DNA from: Luxibacter massiliensis
GTDB lineage: Bacteria; Bacillota; Clostridia; Lachnospirales; Lachnospiraceae
Direction of reading: 5' to 3'
Length of the DNA: 64,000 nucleotides
Assembly (NCBI RefSeq): GCF_900604355.1
Contig: NZ_UWOE01000001.1
Location: forward strand, 186,001-250,000
The first letter of the stretch is position 1; every line of letters starts with the position of its first letter. The translations under genes and the position numbers were made by a program. Positions 44,036 to 52,347 of this stretch are shown here, piece by piece. The notes below the pieces were generated by a model. The model was not told the origin of the DNA and searched no databases. It worked only from the letters and a program-made list of their open reading frames with translations.

Positions 44036-46756
44036 ATGGAATATTTAACTATTCAGGAATTTACAGATAAATGGAATATAAGTAAAAGGCGGATTCAAGT
44101 ATTATGTAGAGCGGGTCGAATAAATGGGGCAAAGATGATAGGCAACATGTGGGTTATCCCTGAGAATGCAACCAGACCATCTGACGCAAGGACAAAAAGC
44201 CCTACAGTAAAAAATATGGATACGAAAGATTCTGAAGTTAGAAGAGCATTAAAAAAATTATTAAAGTCGCTATATAGGATTGCAGAAAATTTAACGGATG
44301 TAGAAGCTGATAAAAAGCTTTATGTGTTGGTTTCAATTGCAGTAGGGCTTTGTGGCTATTATATTGGGGAGGATTCTCTGAGTGAAAATATTAAAAAGAA
44401 AATTAGCTCAGATCTTACGGGACAGGAAGAGTCATTCGCTAATGAGGATATTTTGAGAGAAATTTTCGCATTTATAAGTCGATATGAGGAAGATAGGGAA
44501 TTAGATAATTTATTATCGTGGGCTTACCAATACTCTAACAAAATAGTAAAGGGCAATGTATATAGCCAGACACAGTTTTTTACGGAAAAGTATATGATTG
44601 ACTATCTTGTAGGTAACATTTCGGAGATACAGTATGCTGATAAGATAGTTGATCCATGTACTGGCGGAGGGAATTTTCTTGTTGAATGTTATGAGGCCTT
44701 GTGTGGAGAATGTGGAATAGAGAAGGCAGAGTCTAATGTTATTGTAAATGCTGATAAATTATACGGATATGATATTGACTGCAATATAACAAGAGTTGCA
44801 CTTGTAAATGTCAGATTGAGAGCATTAGCAATTCTAAGTCGCAATTTTGATCGTGTTTCATTTGGGATTTGGGAGAATATAAAGCCACATATCTATAAGT
44901 CTGCATCTAAGGACGAGATTTGTGGTTCTTTAGCAGTAAATGATAAGGGCGTGGTAGATATTATTACAGGTGTAAAGACTACAATATTAAAAGCCTTGGG
45001 CGGGGCAGATATCATTCTAACAAATCCTCCATTCGCAACAATAAAAGGGATGAAACAAGAGCAGAAGGATTTTTTGAAAGAAAATTATCCCGATGCTAAC
45101 TGTGATATGTGTGTTTCATATTTCGATGCGATTTATAAAATGTTAAAAGAGGATGGATTCTGCGGGATTGTGTCTCAAAATGCTTGGATGCATTTGAAAA
45201 CGTTTAGAGAAATCAGAACAAGGATTACAAATCAATACAAAATTATAAGCATTGTGAATCTTGGCTCTGGAGCTTTTCTTGATCTTAGTGGAGAAAAGTC
45301 GAATGTTGCATTGATGATATTAAATAAAAGTGTAGACAAGAACAATAAGATTCGAGTGGCTGATTTAGGTAATTTATCACTAACTGAAAAAAGAAAGGTA
45401 CTGTTTAAGAATGAAAAGTTCATAGAAATTTTACAGCAGAATATTGACGGAATAAATGGATATGATTTTTCAGAAAATGGGACATTAAAGAACATAAGTG
45501 AATCAGAGTTAACATATAAGAATATTGGAGTTCCGATGCAAGGCACATCTACTGGAAATGCTAAAGAATTAGTGGGATATTTTTGGGAACATTTTGGTGA
45601 TGATGCTTGGGTTAGTGTTAGTAATGGAGGTGGTTACTGCAGGTGGCAGGGGTTAAATGATAGTGTAGTGAAGTGGGGAATAGATGGAGAATATATTAAA
45701 GCGCAGAAGGACTCAGCTCTAAGAAATGTCAAATATTTTCCAGAAACTCAGATGGTTTTCAGTGATACTGGAACAGCAGGACTTAATGTGAGGGTTTTGC
45801 TTGACAATCAGATATTCATTGCGTCAGGACCTGGAATAAGGATAACAGACGGAAATGAGTATGCACATCTTGCTTTGTTAAATTCAAGACTTGCGGCTTA
45901 CTGTGTTAGGATGATGTCGCCTAAACTTACAATAGCAGCAGGATATATTGGTCAGATACCTATAACAAAAAATATTGGATCCTCAGTGGTATTAGAGAAA
46001 AATGCAAGGCTTTGCATAGAATTAAAGCAAAAACTATTATCAACCAGACCGAATAACTTTGAATACAATCCGGAATTTCTTGATCAAATTCCGAGTGAAT
46101 TAGACATGGCAGCCTGGGGAATGCTCAATGAAGATTTGACCAATGAATTACTTAAACTTCAAATAGAAAGTAAAATTGATAGCTATATTTTTGAGGAGTA
46201 TGGGTTCTCGGATGCTGATCAAGAACAGGTAGAAAAGGCAGTTGGCAAATGTGCTTATTGCATAACTGGAGTTGAGTCAGTAGATTTAATAAAGCTTGAT
46301 AAGTACATGGAAAAATTGTTGGATGCGTCGTGCTGTTTGAAAAGGACAAGGGTGTCTGGCAACAGTTTGGGTTGTGATGGGATTATTGAATATTTATCGA
46401 AGGATTTGAGAGTTAATCCTGAAGTTATCGTAAAGAAAATTCAAGAAAATCCCTATGCAATGAAAATGGTACTTGGTAAATATAAAAAAATGATTCTCCA
46501 TGATGTTGTACTAGACTGTTTGGGTTATAACACACATAGTGGTGTATCTGTTGAGTGCTGTGTGTTGAACGATGTGTTAGTATCTCTGAAGAACAAATTC
46601 AAGGACGAAATTGACTATAGAGCATGGGTAGAAAGTGATTTTAATCGGGTTCATTCAGAGATATTTAAGGGCACGCCATATTTATTATATGAAAATGGAG
46701 TGATTTGTAAGTATGATAGAAGAATTGCGAGTCAAGATTGCAAAATACGTAAATAA
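44036..46756 (+). CDS. N6-adenine DNA methyltransferase with N-terminal helix-turn-helix
   Basis: A 906-residue protein. Residues 1-50 are a MerR/excisionase-type DNA-binding domain (LTIQEFTDKWNISKRRIQVL, ending NMWVIPENATRPSDAR). After a ~130-residue helical linker comes a large amino-methyltransferase core: the AdoMet motif DPCTGGGNFL (206-215) and the catalytic NPPF (330-333). The C-terminal ~400 residues look like a target-recognition region (SNGGGYCRWQGLND; SGPGIRI; AGYIGQIPI) as in type IIG and PglX-like enzymes. No nuclease motif was found in it. AAGGAG precedes the ATG. It overlaps the second methyltransferase by 44 bases. AT-rich compared with the flanks. Confidence 0.85.
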   Translation: MEYLTIQEFTDKWNISKRRIQVLCRAGRINGAKMIGNMWVIPENATRPSDARTKSPTVKNMDTKDSEVRRALKKLLKSLYRIAENLTDVEADKKLYVLVSIAVGLCGYYIGEDSLSENIKKKISSDLTGQEESFANEDILREIFAFISRYEEDRELDNLLSWAYQYSNKIVKGNVYSQTQFFTEKYMIDYLVGNISEIQYADKIVDPCTGGGNFLVECYEALCGECGIEKAESNVIVNADKLYGYDIDCNITRVALVNVRLRALAILSRNFDRVSFGIWENIKPHIYKSASKDEICGSLAVNDKGVVDIITGVKTTILKALGGADIILTNPPFATIKGMKQEQKDFLKENYPDANCDMCVSYFDAIYKMLKEDGFCGIVSQNAWMHLKTFREIRTRITNQYKIISIVNLGSGAFLDLSGEKSNVALMILNKSVDKNNKIRVADLGNLSLTEKRKVLFKNEKFIEILQQNIDGINGYDFSENGTLKNISESELTYKNIGVPMQGTSTGNAKELVGYFWEHFGDDAWVSVSNGGGYCRWQGLNDSVVKWGIDGEYIKAQKDSALRNVKYFPETQMVFSDTGTAGLNVRVLLDNQIFIASGPGIRITDGNEYAHLALLNSRLAAYCVRMMSPKLTIAAGYIGQIPITKNIGSSVVLEKNARLCIELKQKLLSTRPNNFEYNPEFLDQIPSELDMAAWGMLNEDLTNELLKLQIESKIDSYIFEEYGFSDADQEQVEKAVGKCAYCITGVESVDLIKLDKYMEKLLDASCCLKRTRVSGNSLGCDGIIEYLSKDLRVNPEVIVKKIQENPYAMKMVLGKYKKMILHDVVLDCLGYNTHSGVSVECCVLNDVLVSLKNKFKDEIDYRAWVESDFNRVHSEIFKGTPYLLYENGVICKYDRRIASQDCKIRK

Positions 46757-48941
46757 GAATGCGAATCTTAAATATTGGCAAGATATACGTGAATATTATG
46801 CAAGGTATTCATATTTAGCATTTGCTGCGATAATTACGTATAAACTAATAGGGGAGGCTTCGGCAAAAGATATACAAGAGATATTTATAGAAAATGGTTT
46901 TGAAAAATTGGAAAATATTGATTTCATAGTAAGTACATTAGATGCATCAGACTTTGTAGCTGAAGTCATGGAATCACTATCGGATATTAGCGCTTTGAAT
47001 ATAAATAATGTTTATCAAGGATTCTTATCAAGAGATTATGAATTGAAAGATGGCGTTTTCACATTTGAAGGAGGAAAAAATCACCGTGATGTTTTGGGTT
47101 CGTATTATACCCAGGAAAACTTTGCAAAAGAAATCGCAACAAAAGCAATAAATGATTTTATGATATTTTCAAATAAGGAGCAGATACGTATTGCAGATTT
47201 TTCATGTGGTGGAGGAGCATTTCTGGTATCAGCATGTGAAATATGCAATGAAAAAGGAATTTCTCAAGAGATTTATGGATATGATGTTGATCCAATAGCT
47301 GTAATGATAACCAGATATAGGCTATTTGATTTAATCGGGGATGCAAGCAATTCTGATAGGATTGTGTTAGGCAATCCTTTGATGAGAGCGGATAATGATC
47401 TCATATATGATATAAAATTTCAGAGTGCCCTTACAGGACATTTTTACAATAGATGTATGTCTGTGGCGCCTGTGAATAATATAGATATAGTGTTGGGCAA
47501 TCCACCATGGGAAAAAATTCGATTTGAAGATAAGAAGTTTTTACGGCATTATTCTGGAGAGGATGCAATAGGAACAAAATCAGAAAGGGAAGCTTATCTA
47601 AAAGGAATTACAGAAGAAAATCTGCAGTATTACGAGGGATTTGTAAATGATTATAGACAAGTGAAAGATAGCATAAAAAAGGATCCTTTTTTTAGTGGCT
47701 CCAGCTGTGGAGAACTGAACACTTATGCCCTTTTTACAGAACTATGCTTGAAATTATTATCAGATGAGGGAATTGCGGGAATTATTATAAAAACATCATT
47801 ACTTAAAATGCCAGTATACAGTACTTTCTTTGGAAATATGACAAGGGACGGGAACATTCGCGAGATTTATATGTTTGTAAACCGAAAGAAAATATTTAAT
47901 ATAGATTCCAGAGAAGAATTTTCTGTTATATATCTTGGTGCGGGCAAAAGCGAAGATATAGGGATAGCATTAGATTTGGATAAATATGAGGAGTTTGCGT
48001 CAAGAAAAAGGATATATGCATCACATCAATTGCTGAGAAAATTGAATCCAGATACAGGAATGCTGCCCAATATAAGCAATGGAGAGGAATTAAAATTTTT
48101 AATATCATTATATGACAATAATCAGATATTTGGTGCAACATATCCTGATTGTAAATTTGGAAGATTAGTTCATTTAACGAATCATTCAGACTACATAGTT
48201 AAGCATGAGGAACCTGGGTATTTACCAATTTATGAAGGGAAATTTATAGAGATATATACAGCCAAATTTGCAACTTTTGGAAATATGACAGATGATGAAA
48301 AATACAAAAATAAGGCATCTGCAAGAGCAATTGAAGATATTGAGGGCGATGAATATCCAGATGCTAGGTTTTTTATAGATGAAAATGCATGGAAGAATTT
48401 GTCAAAGAATTTTGAAAATGATTATATTGTAGCTTGGAGAAGTCTCACTTCAGCTACAAATAGAAGGACTATGTTGGCAACAGCTTTACCGCTAGTACCC
48501 GTATGCCAGTCAATACAATTGCTTCAGCTCACGAGAAAGCAAATGAGACATGTACTTGCGGTGTTTAATTCAATTGTGTTTGATTATATCGTGAGATTAA
48601 AAATGGTTGGACTTGATCTTACCCAAACTATTATAAGGCAAATTCCCGTACCTAAGGAGGAGAGGTATGAGAATATTATTATATTTAGTGGAGTAGAAGC
48701 ATCGATAGAAGAGCACATCAACAGTCGAATAAAGGTATTGTATGCATCAGATAACCGGATGTCTGGATTATTTGATCATACGGATACTTATATGGTAAAT
48801 TCATCGGGCAGAAAACAGATATTATCAGAGCTTGATAGTCTTGTTGCAATTTTGTATCGAATCAAACAGGAAGATTTGAGAAATATAGCGATAAGTTTTA
48901 ACAAGTTTTATGATAAGAATGAGATAGAGGAGTTCTTTTAA
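46713..48941 (+). CDS. Second N6-adenine-type DNA methyltransferase (NPPW)
   Basis: A 742-residue enzyme. GSYYTQENFA (129-138) matches the conserved entry motif, ADFSCGGGAFL (161-171) the AdoMet site, and VLGNPPWEKI the catalytic motif (NPPW at 263-266). The C-terminal half again resembles a recognition region, with RQIPVPKEER like the conserved IPxP motif of such enzymes. It differs from the upstream methyltransferase in size and catalytic tetrapeptide, so the two are paralogous but not duplicates. Start ATG 46713 lies within the end of the first gene; GGAG is 12 bases upstream. It ends 16 bases from the convergent nuclease gene. Confidence 0.85.
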   Translation: MIEELRVKIAKYVNKNANLKYWQDIREYYARYSYLAFAAIITYKLIGEASAKDIQEIFIENGFEKLENIDFIVSTLDASDFVAEVMESLSDISALNINNVYQGFLSRDYELKDGVFTFEGGKNHRDVLGSYYTQENFAKEIATKAINDFMIFSNKEQIRIADFSCGGGAFLVSACEICNEKGISQEIYGYDVDPIAVMITRYRLFDLIGDASNSDRIVLGNPLMRADNDLIYDIKFQSALTGHFYNRCMSVAPVNNIDIVLGNPPWEKIRFEDKKFLRHYSGEDAIGTKSEREAYLKGITEENLQYYEGFVNDYRQVKDSIKKDPFFSGSSCGELNTYALFTELCLKLLSDEGIAGIIIKTSLLKMPVYSTFFGNMTRDGNIREIYMFVNRKKIFNIDSREEFSVIYLGAGKSEDIGIALDLDKYEEFASRKRIYASHQLLRKLNPDTGMLPNISNGEELKFLISLYDNNQIFGATYPDCKFGRLVHLTNHSDYIVKHEEPGYLPIYEGKFIEIYTAKFATFGNMTDDEKYKNKASARAIEDIEGDEYPDARFFIDENAWKNLSKNFENDYIVAWRSLTSATNRRTMLATALPLVPVCQSIQLLQLTRKQMRHVLAVFNSIVFDYIVRLKMVGLDLTQTIIRQIPVPKEERYENIIIFSGVEASIEEHINSRIKVLYASDNRMSGLFDHTDTYMVNSSGRKQILSELDSLVAILYRIKQEDLRNIAISFNKFYDKNEIEEFF

Positions 48942-48952
48942 AAAACTCCTCT
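48926..48952. terminator. Terminator shared by methyltransferase and nuclease genes
   Basis: AGAGGAGTT (48926-48934) pairs with AACTCCTCT (48944-48952), with an A/T-rich loop, overlapping the methyltransferase stop codon. It fits a hairpin between convergent genes. Confidence 0.6.
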
Positions 48953-48957
48953 CTGGA

Positions 48958-50190
48958 TTATAACATGCCATATGCTTTTGAAGCGGTGCTGCTTCCGTTA
49001 CGTGCCCAGACACGGCTTAAAGTTTTAAGTCGGTCGAGATCAGATTCATCTAAAAGTGATAAAACGTAGTAGTTTGTATTGATTTTTTCGAAAACTAATA
49101 TCTTATGTACAAAATCTCCACGATTTCCAAATTTGGATAATTCATTTGTATCATCGTTTGGCGATCCCTTAAGTTGAATGCGCCAACTGCCATTGTCCGG
49201 TGCGAACTTGATGGTAGAAGGATGATAGTCCTTTCCGAGATAGTTGATAGTTATATCTTTTTCTCTAGCTGTGTCCTCAGGGTCGATGTCAAAGAATTTT
49301 ATTCCGCCGTACATTTTTCCTGGCTCAGTATATTCGTAAGGTGTACCTACGACAGAGCCTTCCTCAATCTGCCCTAATTTGGATAAATCAAGAATATTCC
49401 TTGAGCCTCCAGTGGATTTGCGCATTTCAAACCAAAACTGTTCATTTGTAAATGCAGGCGCTGAAGGTGCAGGATTAATGATATGGTTAAAATCAGGAGT
49501 CTCAGGCTTTGAAAAAGGTTTTTTTCTAGGCGTATTAACAGGGATTAAAGTCGGGATAGATATTTTCTCAGAGCCAAAGAGTGTTGTTTTCTTTTGCTTT
49601 TTCTTTTGAGATATGCGTTTGGTAATGCTTTCGATTTTCTGGGTAACTTCTTTAGAAATATAGTTCGCTTCAAGTAAAGCATTTATATCATCAATAGAAG
49701 TGATTTTTGTAGAACATTCATATTCAGGATCTTTATATTTTTTTATTACAAAATAGATGGAATCTAACTCGGTTGTTTCATCAGGTAAATTATATGTCTG
49801 TATAGAACAACTTTCAAAGTTAGTCCATAACCCTCCACCAGTAAGATTATTTGATCCTATTGCACACCAAACTGCGTCCGTATTTTCAAGGAGATATATT
49901 TTACTGTGGTAAGTTGTTGAAAAGTTTTCGGAGTGGATGACATACAATTCATCACACAAATTATACAAGTTTAAAAGCGCTTCGTAAGAAGTACCATCAA
50001 GGTCAATGCCAATGAATGCTCTTATTGTCCCATCATTTGATTTGAAAGTTTCAAGAGACTCTTTTAATCTCAAGACACCACTGTTTTTTGCAAATGCTGA
50101 AAATATTGTAAGAGATGAATAGTTTGAATTTAATTCGTTTTTGAGTATTTCACCTAATTGACCTTGGAAAGGCTGGTTTATAATCGGCAT
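48958..50190 (-). CDS. Phospholipase D-fold restriction nuclease (NgoFVII/BfiI-like)
   Basis: A 410-residue protein. The N-terminal ~180 residues have a PLD-type active site: YHSKIYLL (His95, Lys97) followed by AIGSNNLTGGGLWTNFE (Ser113, Asn115, a downstream Glu). A single HKD motif with this spacing is typical of PLD-family restriction enzymes such as NgoFVII and BfiI, which dimerise and cut DNA without metal. Residues ~190-250 are a Lys/Pro-rich linker. The C-terminal ~150 residues (FWFEMRKSTGGSRNILDLSK onward) are probably the DNA-recognition domain. GAGAGGTG is 5 bases from the ATG. It is convergent with the two methyltransferases. Function is inferred. Confidence 0.8.
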   Translation of the reverse strand: MPIINQPFQGQLGEILKNELNSNYSSLTIFSAFAKNSGVLRLKESLETFKSNDGTIRAFIGIDLDGTSYEALLNLYNLCDELYVIHSENFSTTYHSKIYLLENTDAVWCAIGSNNLTGGGLWTNFESCSIQTYNLPDETTELDSIYFVIKKYKDPEYECSTKITSIDDINALLEANYISKEVTQKIESITKRISQKKKQKKTTLFGSEKISIPTLIPVNTPRKKPFSKPETPDFNHIINPAPSAPAFTNEQFWFEMRKSTGGSRNILDLSKLGQIEEGSVVGTPYEYTEPGKMYGGIKFFDIDPEDTAREKDITINYLGKDYHPSTIKFAPDNGSWRIQLKGSPNDDTNELSKFGNRGDFVHKILVFEKINTNYYVLSLLDESDLDRLKTLSRVWARNGSSTASKAYGML

Positions 50191-51118
50191 ATTAACACCT
50201 CTCTTTCACGCAAATATCTATAATTACCCTATCATAATTACCGATTTTTTACAAGAAGCTTACGATTTTTTTGGGAGGTTAAGACATATCTGAACAGTGG
50301 CAGTGTGGTTTTTTCGAGTGATGAAGATAATGCAGAAAAGCTGACAAAGCAGATTGAGAGAATGATAAAAAAACAGTTTGATTTAAATATTCCTGTTTTT
50401 GTTGTATCAAGAGAAGGACTTGAGGACATTTTGCGTAATGCACCTGACTGGTGGGGAATTAAAAATAAGAAAATGCGAGCTATCGGATGCAGAAGATTTA
50501 GTGGCATCTCCTTATTTTATCATATGGACGCTTTCAGGATTTGCCTGCATCAGCACATACCACAATGGCTAAGGGAGCGCCGTAGGCATCCTCTAAAATT
50601 ATGCCGAGTTTCTCTCTTTCAACTTTTTGGCTTTTATATTTTCTGCAGGAATATCTTTTTTTTTGCTATTTCAGAAAAATTCATATTTTATTCTTCTTTT
50701 TATTGTCTTTTAAGCCGGCCTACACTATAATTATAAAAATAATAGAGAAAATCATAAGAATGCACTATTAAGGTATATACTGCCTAAGAGGAAAGTAAGT
50801 GGCAGTAATGAAAAGCTTTTGTTCTGGCTTTAGCTGTCCAGTGGAGGCAACCATACATCTGATAGGGGAGAGAATTATCTTTCTAGTAATTAGAAGGGAT
50901 ATTTAGATTATTTTTTCTTGTGAAACCCGGAATATACTTTATAAATTCTTTAAAATATAGCTTCTATTATTTTAAGAGGATTTAAATTGGTTTAAATCCT
51001 ACTAATTCTATATACATTAAAATGTTGATTGCAATAAGTAAAGTGGTGCAATAATAGTATATATTATGAGAGAGTATATCTTTGTGTAATAAAAATAAAC
51101 TTTTGAAAGGAAGAAAGC
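50191..51118. other. 928-bp gene-poor right border of the island
   Basis: It contains the DUF1697 fragment (50279-50500). On the minus strand around 50560-50650 there is a short decayed stretch (LGIILEDAYGAPLAIVVCAD readable). AT-rich sequence with no further gene follows up to the flavodoxin pair. Confidence 0.6.
50279..50500 (+). pseudogene. Truncated DUF1697 gene fragment
   Basis: The + strand reads TYLNSGSVVFSSDEDNAEKL and later DLNIPVFVVSREGLEDILRN ending in APDWWG, an unmistakable internal part of DUF1697 proteins. The N-terminal ~40 residues are missing upstream of 50279, where the sequence abruptly becomes unrelated, and the C-terminal half is lost after ~50490. It marks the right edge of the methyltransferase/nuclease island. 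Confidence 0.75.
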
Positions 51119-51631
51119 ATGAGATTAATACTGAGTGACAAATACTTAAATCTTACTTTAACAGATAATAATGATACTAAATTTATAGACTTATCATCTT
51201 TAAAAATAACGAATTGTGTGGGATGCTTTGGATGCTGGACTAAAACACCCGGGAAATGTGTAATACGGGATGATGCAGTAAAGGTATATCCATATATAGC
51301 TAAAAGCGACACTCTAATTTATATTAGCCGGACACGATATGGCGGTTATGATACAATAATGAAAACTATGCTTGAACGGGCCATACCAATCCAACAGGCT
51401 TTTATAAGGATGTTGGACGGAGAAACACATCATGTTCAAAGGAGTGTCAGTTTAAAAAACGCAATAATTATTGCATATGGAGAAATGAACGCTGAGGAAA
51501 AAGAAGTTTTTGAAAAGCTTATTGAAAGAAATGCTAAAAATATGAATTTTAAACAGTACAAAGTACTGTTTACAGATGAAGAAAAATTGCAGGAGACTGT
51601 GGAAAAGGAGATTGTGAAATGGAACGTATAA
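51119..51631 (+). CDS. Flavodoxin-like NAD(P)H oxidoreductase, short form
   Basis: A 170-residue protein. CVGCFGCWTKTPGKCVIRDD is the cysteine-rich loop of the flavodoxin-like NADPH-dependent FMN reductase group, and SRTRYGGYDTIMKTMLERAI follows as the flavin-side loop. The usual N-terminal phosphate-binding loop (GSxR) is not present, so the family start is truncated. It overlaps the next gene by 13 bases, and that gene has the missing GSPR loop, so the two may work together. AAAGGAAGAAAG precedes the ATG. Confidence 0.78.
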   Translation: MRLILSDKYLNLTLTDNNDTKFIDLSSLKITNCVGCFGCWTKTPGKCVIRDDAVKVYPYIAKSDTLIYISRTRYGGYDTIMKTMLERAIPIQQAFIRMLDGETHHVQRSVSLKNAIIIAYGEMNAEEKEVFEKLIERNAKNMNFKQYKVLFTDEEKLQETVEKEIVKWNV

Positions 51632-52239
51632 TGATCTTAAATGGAAGCCCACGGGCCCCGAAATCTAATTCTAAATGCTATGCAGAAATATTTGCAAAAA
51701 AAAGTGATGTGAGTGTTGAATATTTTAATATTACAAGATCAAATCATCTTGAATTATGTTCCAAGATGGGGAGGTTTTCTGATGTGTTATTGGTTTTCCC
51801 ATTATACGCAGATAGTATTCCTGTTACACTCCTGAATTTCCTTAAAAATCTTGAAAATAATCTGCCAGATAAGAAACCTGTAATTTCGGTATTGGTTAAT
51901 TGTGGGTTTTTGGAGTATACACAAAATGATCTGGCAGTAAGGATGGTACAGTTGTTTTGCAAGAGAAACCATTGCCAGTTTGGGTCTGTACTGGAAATTG
52001 GCAGTGGAGAGGCCATTCTTAATACGCCGTTTAAAATACTCGTAACAAGAAAAATAAAGAAATTATCAGAATCGATAAGAGCTAAAAAATATAAGACATT
52101 AAAAGTAACCATGCCTCTTACACCAAAATTATTTATTAAAGCATCTACAAATTTTTGGGTCGAATATGGAAAACGTAATGGTATTACAAAAGAGGAAATG
52201 CAAACGATGGACATAGAAGAGGATATCTTAATAAATTAG
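51619..52239 (+). CDS. Flavodoxin-like NAD(P)H oxidoreductase
   Basis: A 206-residue flavodoxin-fold protein. ILNGSPRAPKSNSKCYAEIF is the FMN phosphate loop and VFPLYADSIPVTLLNFLKNL the second flavin loop. The C-terminal ~60 residues are basic and helical. It overlaps the preceding flavodoxin-like gene, consistent with a co-translated pair. Substrate unknown. A terminator follows. Confidence 0.8.
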   Translation: MERIMILNGSPRAPKSNSKCYAEIFAKKSDVSVEYFNITRSNHLELCSKMGRFSDVLLVFPLYADSIPVTLLNFLKNLENNLPDKKPVISVLVNCGFLEYTQNDLAVRMVQLFCKRNHCQFGSVLEIGSGEAILNTPFKILVTRKIKKLSESIRAKKYKTLKVTMPLTPKLFIKASTNFWVEYGKRNGITKEEMQTMDIEEDILIN

Positions 52240-52263
52240 TTTCATGTCCACCAGACATAGCGG

Positions 52264-52312
52264 GGGTATCGCACAATCACTAACCCGATGATTTTGCGAT
52301 ACCCACTTTTAT
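52264..52312. terminator. Bidirectional terminator
   Basis: GGGTATCGCA (52264-52273) pairs with TGCGATACCC (52295-52304), followed by ACTTTTATTT, between convergent genes. Confidence 0.8.
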
Positions 52313-52347
52313 TTGATATCAGCAAAGCATAGCTTTACGTTACATGT

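Noticed and set aside
44036..50190. DISARM or BREX locus, because of a PLD protein and PglX-like methyltransferases
   Set aside because: No DrmA/DrmB helicase, PglZ, BrxC or other required components are present.
50305..50730. Complete 141-residue gene
   Set aside because: Only the first ~55 residues match DUF1697; the remainder is out of family, so it is called a pseudogene fragment.
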